From Anticarsia gemmatalis (Eukaryota; Arthropoda; Insecta; Lepidoptera; Erebidae), in NCBI RefSeq assembly GCF_050436995.1, contig NC_134775.1, forward strand, positions 2,581,124 through 2,645,123: a DNA stretch of 64,000 nucleotides, read 5' to 3'. The notes below the pieces were generated by a model, which was not told where the DNA came from, did no database searches, and saw only the letters and a list, made by a program, of their open reading frames with translations. The position numbers and the translations under genes are program-made. Positions 32,500 to 42,994 of the stretch are shown here, in pieces; the stretch's first letter is position 1; each line of letters starts with the position of its first letter.

Positions 32500-33817
32500 A
32501 TTATTAAAGTCAACATCCGACAACGTCAAGCTTAGAAAAGTTTGTTTACCAGATTGCGAAGATATGATTTATTGTGAGACTTCGTTAGACCGGATGAGAC
32601 CATACTTACCAGAGAAATTTAGGAGAACTGTTTTTAATATTTTGCACAATTTAAACCATCCAGGTATAAAAACTTCAAGACGTTTAGTAAGCGAACGTTA
32701 CTTTTGGACGAATATCAATAGAGATGTAGGTCTATGGTCCAAAACCTGTATTCATTGTCAGAAAACTAAGATCACGCGACATACAGTTTCTAAATTTGGC
32801 GAATTTCAACAGGCCAACCGTTTCGATCATGTACACATGGACATAGTGGGTCCTCTTCCTACTTCATCAGAAGGATATAGATATTTATTAACATTAATTG
32901 ATCGTGCCACAAAATGGCCAGAAGCTTTTCCGTTAAAAGCTAAAAATATATCAGCTAGTACGGTGGCCAAGATTTTTTATGAAGGTTGGATTGTACGATT
33001 TGGGACTCCGATCAGGGTCAGTACAGATCAGGGTACCCAATTTGAAAGTAGATTATTTAGTTAATTATTAAGATATTTAGGTATAACTAAACTTAGAACA
33101 ACCCCATACCATCCTCAAAGTAATGGGATTATTGAGCGATGGCACAGGTCTTTAAAAACAGCGTTAAGAGCGAAATTAGATCAAATAGGTAGTACTTGGA
33201 TAGATCACTTGCCTACTGTCTTATAAGGTTTACGTATGGTTCCTAGAAGCGATAACGGCTTAAGTGCATGCGAAATGGTTTATGGTACTAATATAAGGTT
33301 ACCAGGCGAATTTTGTGGAGCTTATATAACTCATAGTTATACAGATTCAGAATACGTAGAAAAAATTAGACATAGTATTAAAACACTTAAACCGACACCT
33401 ATAAAAACTGGGGTACAGAATAATTTATTTGTACACCCTGATTTAAATACTTCTGAATTTGTTTTTGTAAGGAACGAAGTCGAACGCTCCTCCTTAAACC
33501 CTTCATATTCAGGTCCATATAAAGTGTTAGAGAAAACACCAAAAATCTTCAAAGTTTCGCTACCTAATAGACAAGTGACCATTTCTATAGATAGATTAAA
33601 ACCCGCTTATATTTTTAACGATGGCGACATCTCATTTCAAACTTCAAGTGCATCCGATAAAGTTTGTAATAAAGAAAAAAACACTTTAGATGATAGTTAT
33701 AAGAATATACCTAGCGTAAATTTACCAGATAATGAACCGTATATTAAATGTACACGTAGTGGACGAAATATTAAACGTCCGGTACGATTTTTGTGTGACG
33801 AAATATGTTACATGTAA
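32500..33817 (+). pseudogene. pol: Gypsy (CsRn1-type) integrase
   Basis: The frame 32564-33064 has the zinc module (HNLNHPGIKTSRR...CIHCQ), then catalytic D in HVHMDIVGP and D in STDQGTQFES. A stop follows at 33062. The third residue, E in NGIIERWH, lies in the continuing frame and a TAA at about 33223 interrupts HLPTVL-GLRM. The frame 33236-33817 covers the C-terminal region (GPYKVLEKTPKIFKV). Two stops inactivate it. Confidence 0.88.
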
Positions 33818-34034
33818 TTTTAACGCTGAAAAGCATATATTTTGTTTATGTTATTGGAATTTTATATTGTGTACTTACCTTAATTTACGTATCACGAATT
33901 CAGTAATGCCTAATTGCGAACTTTCTTCAAATGAATAATATATAAAATAATTATTTCATTACAAACAACCTTAGAGTAAACAACTATATTTTTACTCATT
34001 TTTATTATATTCTGTCTTGTATTTATATTTTAAA

Positions 34035-34762
34035 ATGGGCAATAATTCTAACAAGGAAGAGAGAAAGGAAGTTAATGTCATTAACCAGACAGCCATGAAC
34101 CACCTGGAAAACCTGCAATATTATTCGGTAGGACTGTTAATTGTTATTGCAGTTATAATCATTGCATTTGCCTATTTCTTGTTTGTTCGTTGTCGCAAGA
34201 ATATGCGTAATGCTGGGGCTACATTAGCGAGCGAAGATTCGTATGGTGTTGGCGCGACAAAAACATCGTGTTCGGGTATGGGCGATGTTCTTGTCTACAT
34301 TAAGGCGGGCGAAGATTCGTGTCGAGTTGACGCGATGCATCGTGCCTTGTGCTGTTCTTTATTTAACACTTTTTCGTTACTCCACTCCATAGTGTAAAAA
34401 ATTAAATGCACGTCCGTCTCGCTTCAAAGTCTGGACGACACTGAATTGACGTAGATGTAGCCACCTAAGCGAATATTGGCGCGACAAATCCCTTTGATTC
34501 GCGCCAGTTTACCGACAGCTCCTCGATACTACATCGTCTTCGCCCGAATACTACGCGATGACACGATGAACCCGGCCACATTCATCGCGTTAACACGAAT
34601 ATTCGCCATAGCCCGCTAATGTAGCCCCAGCATAAGTGGTTGCAGAAAGAAATGCGGGCTGAGAAGTGTGCTCAAACCCCTTTCACTATAACACATGTTA
34701 CTCAACCAACTCCTACACCTAAGGTGCAAACTGTACAAGAGGCATGTACTGGATTCGTGTAA
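34035..34762 (+). pseudogene. Small membrane protein ORF split by a MITE
   Basis: The frame starts MGNNSNKEE (a glycine at position 2 suits N-myristoylation). It has a membrane span VGLLIVIAVIIIAFAYFLF at about residues 29-47 and a basic RCRKNMR patch. It continues after the MITE as KWLQKEMRAEKCAQT to a stop near 34762. Similar short N-myristoylated/TM frames are found 3' of pol in several insect Gypsy elements; the function is unknown. Without the MITE it would encode about 100 aa. Confidence 0.6.
34211..34632. mobile_element. MITE with TAA duplication
   Basis: 422 bp; perfect inverted ends TGCTGGGGCTACATTAGCG and complement. TAA is duplicated on each side (34208-34210 and 34633-34635). A 3-bp TWA-type target is typical of PIF/Harbinger MITEs. 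The interior is built of further inverted near-repeats with GCGAAGATTCG/CGAATATTCGCC and has no gene. Confidence 0.87.
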
Positions 34763-34930
34763 TGTAACGTACGTAAATTTTATTTTATATGACTGTAATT
34801 GTGTGTACCTATAAGAAAACTAAAGTGTATGAATCAACATTTATTTTATTGTAACTTTAAATATACATATATTTATTTTAAAATTGTTACAAATTTATAA
34901 TAATGTATAAGTAATTTTGGACTTCTTTAT
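34758..34930 (+). other. Possible Gypsy 3' LTR start / piggyBac junction
   Basis: TGTAATGTAACG follows the end of the small membrane ORF and may start the 3' LTR, but no matching LTR is in the window. The piggyBac transposase frame begins at about 34939. No clear TTAA plus piggyBac terminus was found here. Confidence 0.3.
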
Positions 34931-34938
34931 AAATCATT

Positions 34939-36182
34939 TTGTCACTTCTCAAATATGTCAGAGTCATAAGAAAACAACAGGTTTGCACGCAGTTTGAAAC
35001 TGATTTATGGTACGAACCAGCGGGTAAGCAAAGAAAAATTATACCTTTTACTGAATGCCCTGGTTTACAACCTTATAGGTTGAGAAATTCGATGGCACAG
35101 TCAAAACCAGAGGATTTCTATGCTTTGTTGGTGCCGGACAGTGTATTTGAAAAAAATGCTATTGAAACTAACCGCTACGCTACTCAAACAATTACTAACT
35201 TTACTTCTAAAAATTTAATTGGGCGGGAATCGCGTTTACTTAGTTGGTCCAGTACGAACAAGGACGAGGTCAAACAATTTTTTGGTTTAATTTTATTTAT
35301 GGGAATAGTTAGATTGCTAAAGCTAGCCGATTACTGATCAACAGATCCCATAGTTTGCCAAAGTTTTCCAAGAACAGTAATGTCTCGTAACAGGTTTGAG
35401 ATTTTGTTGCGAATGGTGCATTTTGCGAATAATGAAAACCAAGGAAATGGCGACCGTTTGTTCAAAATCCGTGAGTTGGTTGATACGTTAAACCTGAATT
35501 TTAAAACGCATTATTATCCACAAGAAAATCTATGTATAGATGAGTCTCTGGTGCCATTTCGAGGACGCATTATATTCCGACACAAGTATGGCATCAAAGT
35601 TTTCAAATTGTGTACTAATCCAGGCTACACAAACAAGGTTCAAATATATGAGGGAAAAAGAGATGCAACGCAACATACAACTCCAACCAATGTTGTAATG
35701 TCACTTGTGGAAGGATACCTACAAAAAGGACATACTTTATTTACCGATAATTGGTACACTAGCGTAGACTTAGGACGAAAGCTGCTGGAGAAAGAAACTC
35801 ATCTTGTCGGCACGCTACGTAAAAATAGAAGATATTTGCCAAAGGATGTCATAACAGGCAAGATCAATAAGGGAGAGTTTCGAGCTAAAGAAAATGTTTC
35901 ATGACGTGCATGAAATGGAAAGATAAGAGGGACGTCTATTTACTATCTACAAAACATTCTGTAGGATTTACAAGGACTTTCAGAAGAAATAAGGAAACTA
36001 TTAAACCAAAAATTGTTATAGACTATAACAACGCCAAATCTGCTGTAGATCTATCTGATCAAATGATAGCGTATTCAACACCATTACGAAAAAGTGTAAA
36101 ATGGTACAGAAAACTTGCTGTTGAATTATTATTGAACACAGCTTTACTTAATTCCTACATAGGGGATAGGTGTACAAAATGA
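34939..36182 (+). pseudogene. piggyBac transposase, main part
   Basis: DDE_Tnp_1_7-type core: KQFFGLILFMGIVRL, MSRNRFEILLRMVHFA, the first catalytic D in LCIDESLVPFRGR, the second in HTLFTDNWYTS and the third in KSAVDLSDQM (with a further D three residues on), then KWYRKLAVELLLNTALLNSY. An in-frame TGA at 35335-35337 and a frameshift near 35900 break the gene. The acidic N-terminal extension is missing or degraded. The pogo element enters after LNSYIGD. Confidence 0.9.
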
Positions 36183-36796
36183 TTCCTCGAGGTCAAATGA
36201 TTCCCCATCGTTGTCGGTAAATTACTAGTGCCATCTATTAGATTTATATGCAAACGTCTTCCCCGCTCCCCGCTCAGTTCACCAGTGAAATATCATGGCG
36301 GTCTAAGCATCGTGCGCAGATTAATTTAAAAAAAAGTAAATTGCTGTGTTCAATGTAAGGTAAGCGTCAAATCAATGTTGTATTATTTGGATGGTGTTGT
36401 ATTTCAGTGAATTAACGTTTTATTTTCGACTTTGAATCATAATCAAGTGTTGTTTAAGTGCGGTTCGATTTCGCTAAGGCGACAAATTGAGGTTACTTTT
36501 CAATAATAAAAAAAAAATTGTATTTGGGGTCAAACGATCCCTGCGTATGAGTGTAAAATGATCCCAGGATCATTTTACCCCTTCACTTTTGGTTTTTTTG
36601 AACATAAAAATATAATATACGTTTTTGTATGTTTATGTACGTGTGTATGTGTGAGTGTGTGTGTATATGTATGTCGAAATTTAAGTGTGTGTAGCATGTA
36701 TAGTTTTTATATATCATTTGCAGATGCCGCGAAATTATCAAAGAAAGACAGACCGGCAAAAATGGAGCGAATGAACTAATTCAGCACATAACAGAC

Positions 36797-38638
36797 ATGG
36801 AATCTAGGATGTATGGCCTAACCAAACAAGATGTACTTTCTCTGGCGTATCAGCTGGCGACGAAGAACAACATTAAGCATCCATTTTCAACTGGGAAAGA
36901 AAGAGCCGGTGTTGATTGGTTGAGAGGTTTTAGAAAACGGCATCCCGATATAGCTCTCCGAAGTCCAGAATCAACATCAGCAGCACGAGCTAGAGCCTTT
37001 AATAAACCTGTCGTTGATAAATTCTTTTCTGTGTTAAAAGACATTCAGGAAAAACATCATTTCCATCCACACAGAATATTCAATGTTGATGAGACTAGCA
37101 TATGTACAATGCCAACAAAAAACACAAAAGTATTCGCTAAAGCTGGTCGTAAACAAGTGGCAAGAGTTACTTCGGCTGAAAGAGGTGAGACGACAACAGC
37201 GGTTATTTGTTGTTCCGCAGCTGGTACATTTTTACCACCGATGTTTATATTTCGAAGAGTAAGAATGAAGATAAATTTAATGGATGGTGCACCCCCAGGA
37301 TCTGCTTATGCATGCAATTCAAGTGGTTGGATGAAACTTGAAGTTTTTGATCAATGGTTTGATCATTTTTTAGCTCATGCGAAGCCTTCGGCAGATGATC
37401 CAGTCCTTTTAATTTTAGATGGGCATTTGTCGCACACCAAAAACTTGAATGTGGTATTAAAAGCCAGAGAAAATCACGTCACAATTTTATGCTTGCCTCC
37501 ACATTGCACGCATAAACTACAGCCCCTGGATGTAGGAGTAATGTATCCTCTCAGCGTCTATCATAATCAGGAATTAGAAAAGTGGATGAATAATAATCCG
37601 GGAAGAGTGGTGTCAGTGTTTCAAATTACAAAAATCTTTGCAGGGGCTTATCTTAGAGCAGCGGTGCCATTAAATGCGATAAATGGATTTTCTAAATGTG
37701 GAATTTGTCCTATGAATCAGGATATTTTCGGCGATGTGGACTTTGTGGCTGCAGAAACTACTGATATGGAAGCGGCTGCTCAAAACGAGGTTCCCAGTAC
37801 TTCGGAATCTGCTTTAAACGACGCTGTTGACGCCCAAGTTGATCAAACAGTTGCTGTTCCTGATCCACAACAACCTGAGTCGAGGGTATATGATACCAAT
37901 ACGATATTATATACATTACTTATAAATGATTGTAGAACACCTTCACCACAAATCTTAGATTCAAATAGGACTCCAACATCGTCACCTTCATTACTTTCGC
38001 AAGAATATACTCATATTCAAAACGATCCACCAGTGTCCCTGAATTCTACAAAACCTCAAGAGATTGGCACTGTCACAGCCTCCAAATCATTATTAGATTT
38101 ACCATCAACATCTTTTGGTGTTTATTCTCCACGAGACCTTCGACCTTTGCCAAAAATAGACGGAAAAAGAAGTAAGAATGTAAGAAAACGAAAAATAGAT
38201 ACAACGGTTTTAACTAGCACACCTTATAAAAGCTATTTAGAAGAAGAAACGCAAAAAAAGAAAGAAAAAGAAGAGGGTAAGAAATCTAAGGGAAAAGGAG
38301 TTGGCAAAGGAAAAAAAACGATTCAAGGAAACAAAGAAAATAAAAAACAAGGAGATAAAAAGAAGAACAGTAAAAAACAAAAAATTGGAAGACGAGCAAG
38401 GACAGCCAGGAACTCTTATGAGTCAGAATCTTCTGTAGAAGAAGAGGACGCAGAGTGCTTGTTCTGCACGGAACCTTATTCAAAAGACGCTATGGGAGAA
38501 GGTTGGATCCGCTGTGTGGAATGTTTAAAATGGGGACACGAAGCATGCGCTGGACTCGATAGTGACGACGAAGATGATTTTATATGCGACTTTTGTGTAG
38601 ATCGCCGTGGAAATATAAGGAAGCAATTAGATCTCTGA
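36797..38638 (+). CDS. pogo-like transposase with C-terminal PHD finger
   Basis: An open 613-codon frame. Residues about 1-65 are the CENP-B-type DNA-binding half (MESRMYGLT..LAYQLA..NNIKHPF, GVDWLRGFRKRHPDIALRSPE). The DDE_1 core has D98 (NVDETSI), D208 (LDGHLSHTKN) and D245 (LQPLDVGV). A long charged linker (about 470-550) carries Lys-rich nuclear-localisation-like runs. A C4HC3 PHD finger (C554, C557, C573, C576, H581, C584, C597, C600) closes it. An upstream psq-type helix-turn-helix start (PRNYQRKTDRQKW, about 36723) follows a splice-acceptor-like TTTGCAG but is out of frame and shortened. The catalytic half looks intact. Confidence 0.9.
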   Translation: MESRMYGLTKQDVLSLAYQLATKNNIKHPFSTGKERAGVDWLRGFRKRHPDIALRSPESTSAARARAFNKPVVDKFFSVLKDIQEKHHFHPHRIFNVDETSICTMPTKNTKVFAKAGRKQVARVTSAERGETTTAVICCSAAGTFLPPMFIFRRVRMKINLMDGAPPGSAYACNSSGWMKLEVFDQWFDHFLAHAKPSADDPVLLILDGHLSHTKNLNVVLKARENHVTILCLPPHCTHKLQPLDVGVMYPLSVYHNQELEKWMNNNPGRVVSVFQITKIFAGAYLRAAVPLNAINGFSKCGICPMNQDIFGDVDFVAAETTDMEAAAQNEVPSTSESALNDAVDAQVDQTVAVPDPQQPESRVYDTNTILYTLLINDCRTPSPQILDSNRTPTSSPSLLSQEYTHIQNDPPVSLNSTKPQEIGTVTASKSLLDLPSTSFGVYSPRDLRPLPKIDGKRSKNVRKRKIDTTVLTSTPYKSYLEEETQKKKEKEEGKKSKGKGVGKGKKTIQGNKENKKQGDKKKNSKKQKIGRRARTARNSYESESSVEEEDAECLFCTEPYSKDAMGEGWIRCVECLKWGHEACAGLDSDDEDDFICDFCVDRRGNIRKQLDL

Positions 38639-38659
38639 ATAAGTTGATCCTTTACCTAT

Positions 38660-38935
38660 TATTAAAATGTTTTCTAGTAGTTGATTTTAATAGACTGTTA
38701 ATCATAGTCAGATATTTAAATTAGGTTTAGAAATGTTTTTTGTTTCAGATTTATTGACCCATAAGACTGGGTTTCTTTGTTTTGTTATTGAAATTTTTTT
38801 GGTAGTTGATTCAACAAGACTATTAATCATAGTTAGGTATTGAATTGGAAACAGCCCGTTTAAAATTATTATGTTGAGTTCTTTTTTTATAACTTTAAGT
38901 TTCACTGGCTGAAAGACTGGGTTTCTATAGCTATA
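38660..38935. repeat. Imperfect tandem repeat in pogo 3' region
   Basis: Two units of roughly 120-130 bp share TAGTTGATT, GACT(G/A)TTAATCATAGT(C/T)AG and AAGACTGGGTTTCT. They lie between the transposase stop and the distal terminus. Confidence 0.6.
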
Positions 38936-39144
38936 TTAAGATATAAGATACTGATCTGACTAATTACAGGCATTATAACAGTTAAATGTCAATTGTGATA
39001 TGAAAAAACTAATAAAGACTGATTAGAATAACTAATTTAGTTTATTTTTTTACTCTGGGGGCAATATAATCCTCGGGATCATTTTAACCCTACCCCAGGA
39101 ATCATTTTACCCACCCCGGTGTACAAAATGATCCTTTAGTAGAG

Positions 39145-39582
39145 GTTTGGAAAATCACAAATAAAACAGAAAATATAAAGCCGCCCAAAAAGAATTGTAT
39201 TCCAAAATACGGCCAATTAAATGAACTATCCAAAGGTTTTTACAGATTTACTCTAGCTTCAATACTTTGGCCACAATTAGCCTTCTCCCTTAGAGGGATC
39301 ATTATGTACACCTTTCCCCTAATATATAAAGAAGTTACTAAGTCGAAGATAGGGATAGTAGATTACAGAAAAAAAATGTGCAAACACCTAACAGACTCGG
39401 GTAAAGAGAACTGTCAGTCAGAAGGGTCGATTACAAGAAATAGAAGGCAAAAACATGAGTTGATAAAGAAAGATGGACCTGTAAAAAAATCTCGTAAATA
39501 TTGCTCGAGGTGTTATAAGATTAATGTAGAAACAGTGGATAGAAATCATGCGGAAAGGAAAACGAAGCAAGTAAATACCTAT
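39145..39582 (+). pseudogene. piggyBac transposase C-terminal part
   Basis: The frame reads KITNKTENIKPPKKNCIP (39156 on), then VDYRKKMCKHLT. The start of the cysteine-rich C-terminal domain follows (KYCSRCYKINVETVDRNHAE). It is cut after VNTYC by the BEL insertion and resumes at 43265. The cysteine-rich domain binds the transposon ends in piggyBac. Confidence 0.8.
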
Positions 39583-39847
39583 TGTAGGGAGTTGTCACTG
39601 CCTACAAAGAGATGCTAGATGATGTGTGACGTGTGTCGATGATATAGATGTTATAAAGATTGTGGTATAGGGAATGATAAACACAACCTTTCACGACGAG
39701 TGCTTTAATGTCACTAAGTAACACATACTATTACAATAAAAATAATGCTGACACGCTGCGCGGGTTTCGAAATATAAAAGTGCTGACCCGCAGCGCGATG
39801 CTAATTATGTATATAAAATAATATAAACCTGTACAATTGACTGTACA
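39583..39847 (-). repeat. BEL 3' LTR
   Basis: TG...CA unit of 265 bp, minus orientation TGTACAGT...CCCTACA; paired with 42995-43259. Confidence 0.88.
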
Positions 39848-39980
39848 TGCTGCCGAGGGCAGAAAAGAGAACAAAGATATGCTTTATTATATAAAAATCT
39901 AAACCTGATACAATCCCAAATGTTATGATATGAATGATCTTCCGTGGTCGATGGATAGGCTGCGGCTCAGGTTGGGTCCA

Positions 39981-40367
39981 TTATTCCGCTAACTGTAATC
40001 CTGATTCCATGACCGGCTGCTGCTTCCGTCTCCGTCTGATCCAAATGGTAATCAAACCCAGGCCCGTCAGGATGGCTCCTCTCACCAGGAAGTACAGCAC
40101 GCTGTGCTGATGCACGTCGTGAACACTCAATGTTTGTGTCGGCTGCTGCTTTAGGTCTTCTATTTCAAACCTCAATTTGACCCACACGTCATTATGATCT
40201 TCAGGTTGAAAGGAGTCAACGGTGGAGATGTTCGTGTTAACAATATCATTCACCACAGATATCTGTGGCAGTTCAATCCCCTCTGTATGGTGATCGACAC
40301 GATTGTATCTTCTGCACTTGATGCACAGTCGGAGCTGTTTCTTGACACTACTGATGCCACTGATCAA
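39981..40367 (-). pseudogene. Env-like C-terminal fragment
   Basis: A 128-aa minus frame includes a CIKCRRY segment, a heptad-like stretch, then a membrane span (VLYFLVRGAILTGLGLITIWI, about residues 90-110) and a basic tail RRRRKQ. Its position just 5' of the 3' LTR suits an env gene of a BEL/Gypsy-type element. The upstream part is cut by a Helitron. The call is by topology and position, not by motif. Confidence 0.5.
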
Positions 40368-40384
40368 CCAATATTTCTCCCGTA

Positions 40385-40656
40385 TCTATACTAATATTAT
40401 AATCTATACTAATATTATAAAGCTGAAGAGTTTGTTTGTTTGTTTGTTTGAACGCGCTAATCTCAGGAACTACTGGTCCCCTTTGAAAAAATCTTTCAGT
40501 GTTAGATAGTCCATTTATCGAGGAAGGTTATAGGCCATATATCATCACGCTACTATCAATAGGAGCAGAGTACCAGTGAAAAATGTTACAAAAACGGGGA
40601 AAATTTTGACCCATTCTCTCTTATGTGACGCAAGCGAAGTCGCGCGGGTCGGCTAG
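40385..40656 (+). mobile_element. Helitron family A with doubled 5' tip
   Basis: Starts TCTATACTAATATTATAA, immediately followed by a second start at 40403, then the family body to GGCTAG at 40656. Flanks are A (40384) and T (40657). No ORF. Confidence 0.88.
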
Positions 40657-41182
40657 TATATGATAACGCGAGTCACGGCCCGCCGTGCAGCGTATGTACG
40701 TGAACTTGCTGAATTATTAATGTTGATAAGCGACTTCCAGGAGATATTATGATGGGATACTTTATGGCATATATGAAAGATTCGATTGTCCGAGACGTTT
40801 GCCGACTCTCAGTATTCCGTGATCATCTAAGAATGGATGCAGGCAGGATAGTTTGCTGTTGCTGCGAACGAATCCCCTTTTTTTTAACCTATTTTTATAT
40901 CTTAACTAAAATCATTACTTTGTGCTTCTTTAATAACAAACAAAGTATAGTGCGTTTTGTAGTTCAACGCCGGTCAATGCACTTTTCGCTGCACGTGAGT
41001 TCACGTTGTGACTATTTTGTGACGTCGACACCTTATCCAGTGCTGACCGAGGTGGTTGGGATCTAGGTTGCTGCTGTGTTGCACAATTTTTTTGCCGTAA
41101 TTGCGTCATGAATTAATGAATTATGATCGCCGTTGCATTCCTTACACTTTTTTGCTGATGCACATTTATTGTCATGATGTTT

Positions 41183-41640
41183 TTACAGACAATTGCGACA
41201 GATGTTATGATTAGACAGCGTTTTTATAATTGAGTCCGCCGATTGCGCTAGGAAACGTTTGCACTGATAGAGGTCATGAGGTGATTGACACACTGGACAA
41301 ATTCGCCTGTTGTTCGTAGCGCTTGATTGATATTTCTTGTAAGACAAAGTATGCTTAGAAGAAGTATTGTAATTGCTAGACTTGAAATGACTTGGGTTCG
41401 GCTTATAGAAGTCTGCTGATAACTTTACCTGTTTGATAACCGGTTCCCGAGCCATAAACTTGTTTATGATTTTCTTCAACTTCCTTCCACCGTTTATCCA
41501 GTGCGGCTAAACGGTTGAGAAGGTATTCCGATGTCTTCCTGCTTGCACTATCCTTCTGGAAATTGACATTCACTCGTTCAATTTCTTTTGTGAAAATGCT
41601 CTGGCGCTCTAAAACGGATTGTAATCCCTCTATGATAATT
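41183..41640 (-). pseudogene. gag: BEL/Pao gag remnant
   Basis: On minus, an N-terminal stretch (LQSVLERQSIFTKEIERV, SEYLLNRLAALDKRW) is followed after an internal deletion by a knuckle pair, ICPVCQSPHDLYQC and NICRNCL. These are the two ends of a BEL Gag; the capsid middle is missing. The frame ends near 41183. Confidence 0.78.
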
Positions 41641-41688
41641 GATGATATTTCAACTCACAGTGATAAATACCTGATTTTCAGTTGAAAT

Positions 41689-42231
41689 TGCTGATGAAGG
41701 AGTGTTCTCCCGTGCTTGATAAAACGATCGCTATCGTGATTGCTGATGAAGGAGTGTTCTCCCGTGCTTGATAAAACGATCGCTATCGTGATTGCTGATG
41801 AAGGAGTGTTCTCCCGTGCTTGATAAAACGATCGCTATCGTGATTGCTGATGAAGGAGTGTTCTCCCGTGCTTGATAAAACGATCGCTACCGTGATTGCT
41901 GATGAAGGAGTGTTCTCCCGTGCTTGATAAAACGATCGCTACCGTGATTGCTGATGAAGGAGTGTTCTCCCGTGCTTGATAAAACGATCGCTACCGTGAT
42001 TGCTGATGAAGGAGTGTTCTCCCGTGCTTGATAAAACGATCGCTATCGTGATTGCTGATGAAGGAGTGTTCTCCCGTGCTTGATAAAACGATCGCTATCG
42101 TGATTGCTGATGAAGGAGTGTTCTCCCGTGCTTGATAAATGTAGAAGCACGCATGCATTACACACACACTGATACATATTTAGGTACACACAACACACAT
42201 CCACCCACACACATGCGCAAACACACACACA

Positions 42232-42286
<55 letters not shown>

Positions 42287-42835
42287 GCATACACACACAC
42301 GCACATGCGTTCACACACACACACACGTTTTCTTAAAAAATGTTAAAAAAAGTTTAATCTAACTCTAATTCAAAAACCTGTAATTTATAACTTTGTATTA
42401 GTTAGAATATAAGTGCATGTCCTTTTTTTATATCTTTCCTTGTACACCACTTTTATCATTTTAAAATATGTTACTGAAGAGCGGGGCCTCCTAGCACAGG
42501 TATATCTTTTACTTAAAAGGAGGTCTCTATTGTAAGATTCAATGTAAAGTTGTACTAGTTACTGCAATAAAACATTTTTATTTTATTTTATTTTTTGATA
42601 AAACGATCGCTATCGTGATTGCTGATGAAGGAGTGTTCTCCCGTGCTTGATATAACGATTGTAATCGTGGTTGCTGATGAAGGAGTGTTCTCCCGTACTT
42701 GATAAAACGATCGCTATCGTGATTGCTGATGAAGGAGTGTTCTCCCGTGCTTGATATAACGATTGTAATCGTGGTTGCTGATGAAGGAGTGTTCTCCCGT
42801 GCTTGATATAACGATTGCAATCGTGATTGCTGCGT
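41689..42835. repeat. 52-bp tandem array, interrupted
   Basis: About nine units at 41689-42139 and four to five at 42597-42835 contain ATTGCTGATGAAGGAGTGTT, CTCCCGTGCTTGATAAAACG and ATCGCTATCGTG. Units are nearly identical. Variants alternate CGCTATCGTG with CGCTACCGTG or TGTAATCGTG. The array lies between the PBS and gag of the BEL element. Confidence 0.92.
42140..42594 (+). mobile_element. 5'-truncated retroposon in the satellite
   Basis: A LINE-type 3' UTR includes a (CA)n run (about 42217-42290), AGCGGGGCCTCCTAGCACAG, and ends GCAATAAAACATTTTTATTTT. The flank TTGATAAA is duplicated (42132-42139 and 42595-42602). No coding sequence. Confidence 0.75.
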
Positions 42836-42969
42836 GTATGTAATTTCCAGCGCGATATATGCGACTTCTCAATTCTACTGGTGAGACCCGCTTGTGGGAG
42901 GCCAGCGAACCGATTCGCTATCGTAACTAGAATACTTACAAACACAAAAATTATAATGATGCCCGGTTT

Positions 42970-42989
42970 AAATCCGGCTCGAAGGACCA
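42970..42989 (-). other. Primer binding site, tRNA-Tyr type
   Basis: On minus, TGGTCCTTCGAGCCGGATTT lies five bases after the 5' LTR. It is the complement of the tRNA-Tyr 3' end as I recall it, a primer known for BEL/Pao elements. Confidence 0.7.
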
Positions 42990-42994
42990 AATTT

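Larger units (their letters stand above)
30511..34930 (+). mobile_element. CsRn1-like Gypsy element, 5'-truncated
   Basis: The piece starts inside RT and continues through RNase H, integrase and a small membrane-protein frame to a possible 3' LTR start (TGTAATGTAACG, 34758). It is interrupted by a TIR element (30757-31500), a Helitron (31817-32059) and a MITE (34211-34632). Integrase features (HMDIVGPLP, QFES, YHPQSNGIIERWH, VYGTNIRLPGEF) point to the CsRn1 clade of Gypsy. Confidence 0.82.
36183..39118 (+). mobile_element. pogo-type DNA transposon
   Basis: A DDD transposase is flanked by ends that share AAAATGATTCC/GGAATCATTTT motifs near GGGG/CCCC, inserted after a TA in the piggyBac gene. 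The same TGTACAAAATGAT string occurs at both edges, so the exact boundaries and duplication are uncertain. Repeats of AAATGATCC/GGATCATTT cluster at both ends and at about 36553-36590. Confidence 0.7.

Noticed and set aside
40749..41066. 105-aa plus frame between Helitron and gag remnant
   Set aside because: Opposite strand to the BEL element, no motif; likely a shadow frame.
42043..42362. Cys/Val- and His/Thr-rich frames
   Set aside because: Translations of the CA/TG microsatellite.
41689..42835. Possible CRISPR-like array
   Set aside because: Units are directly tandem with no spacers, in a eukaryotic LTR element.
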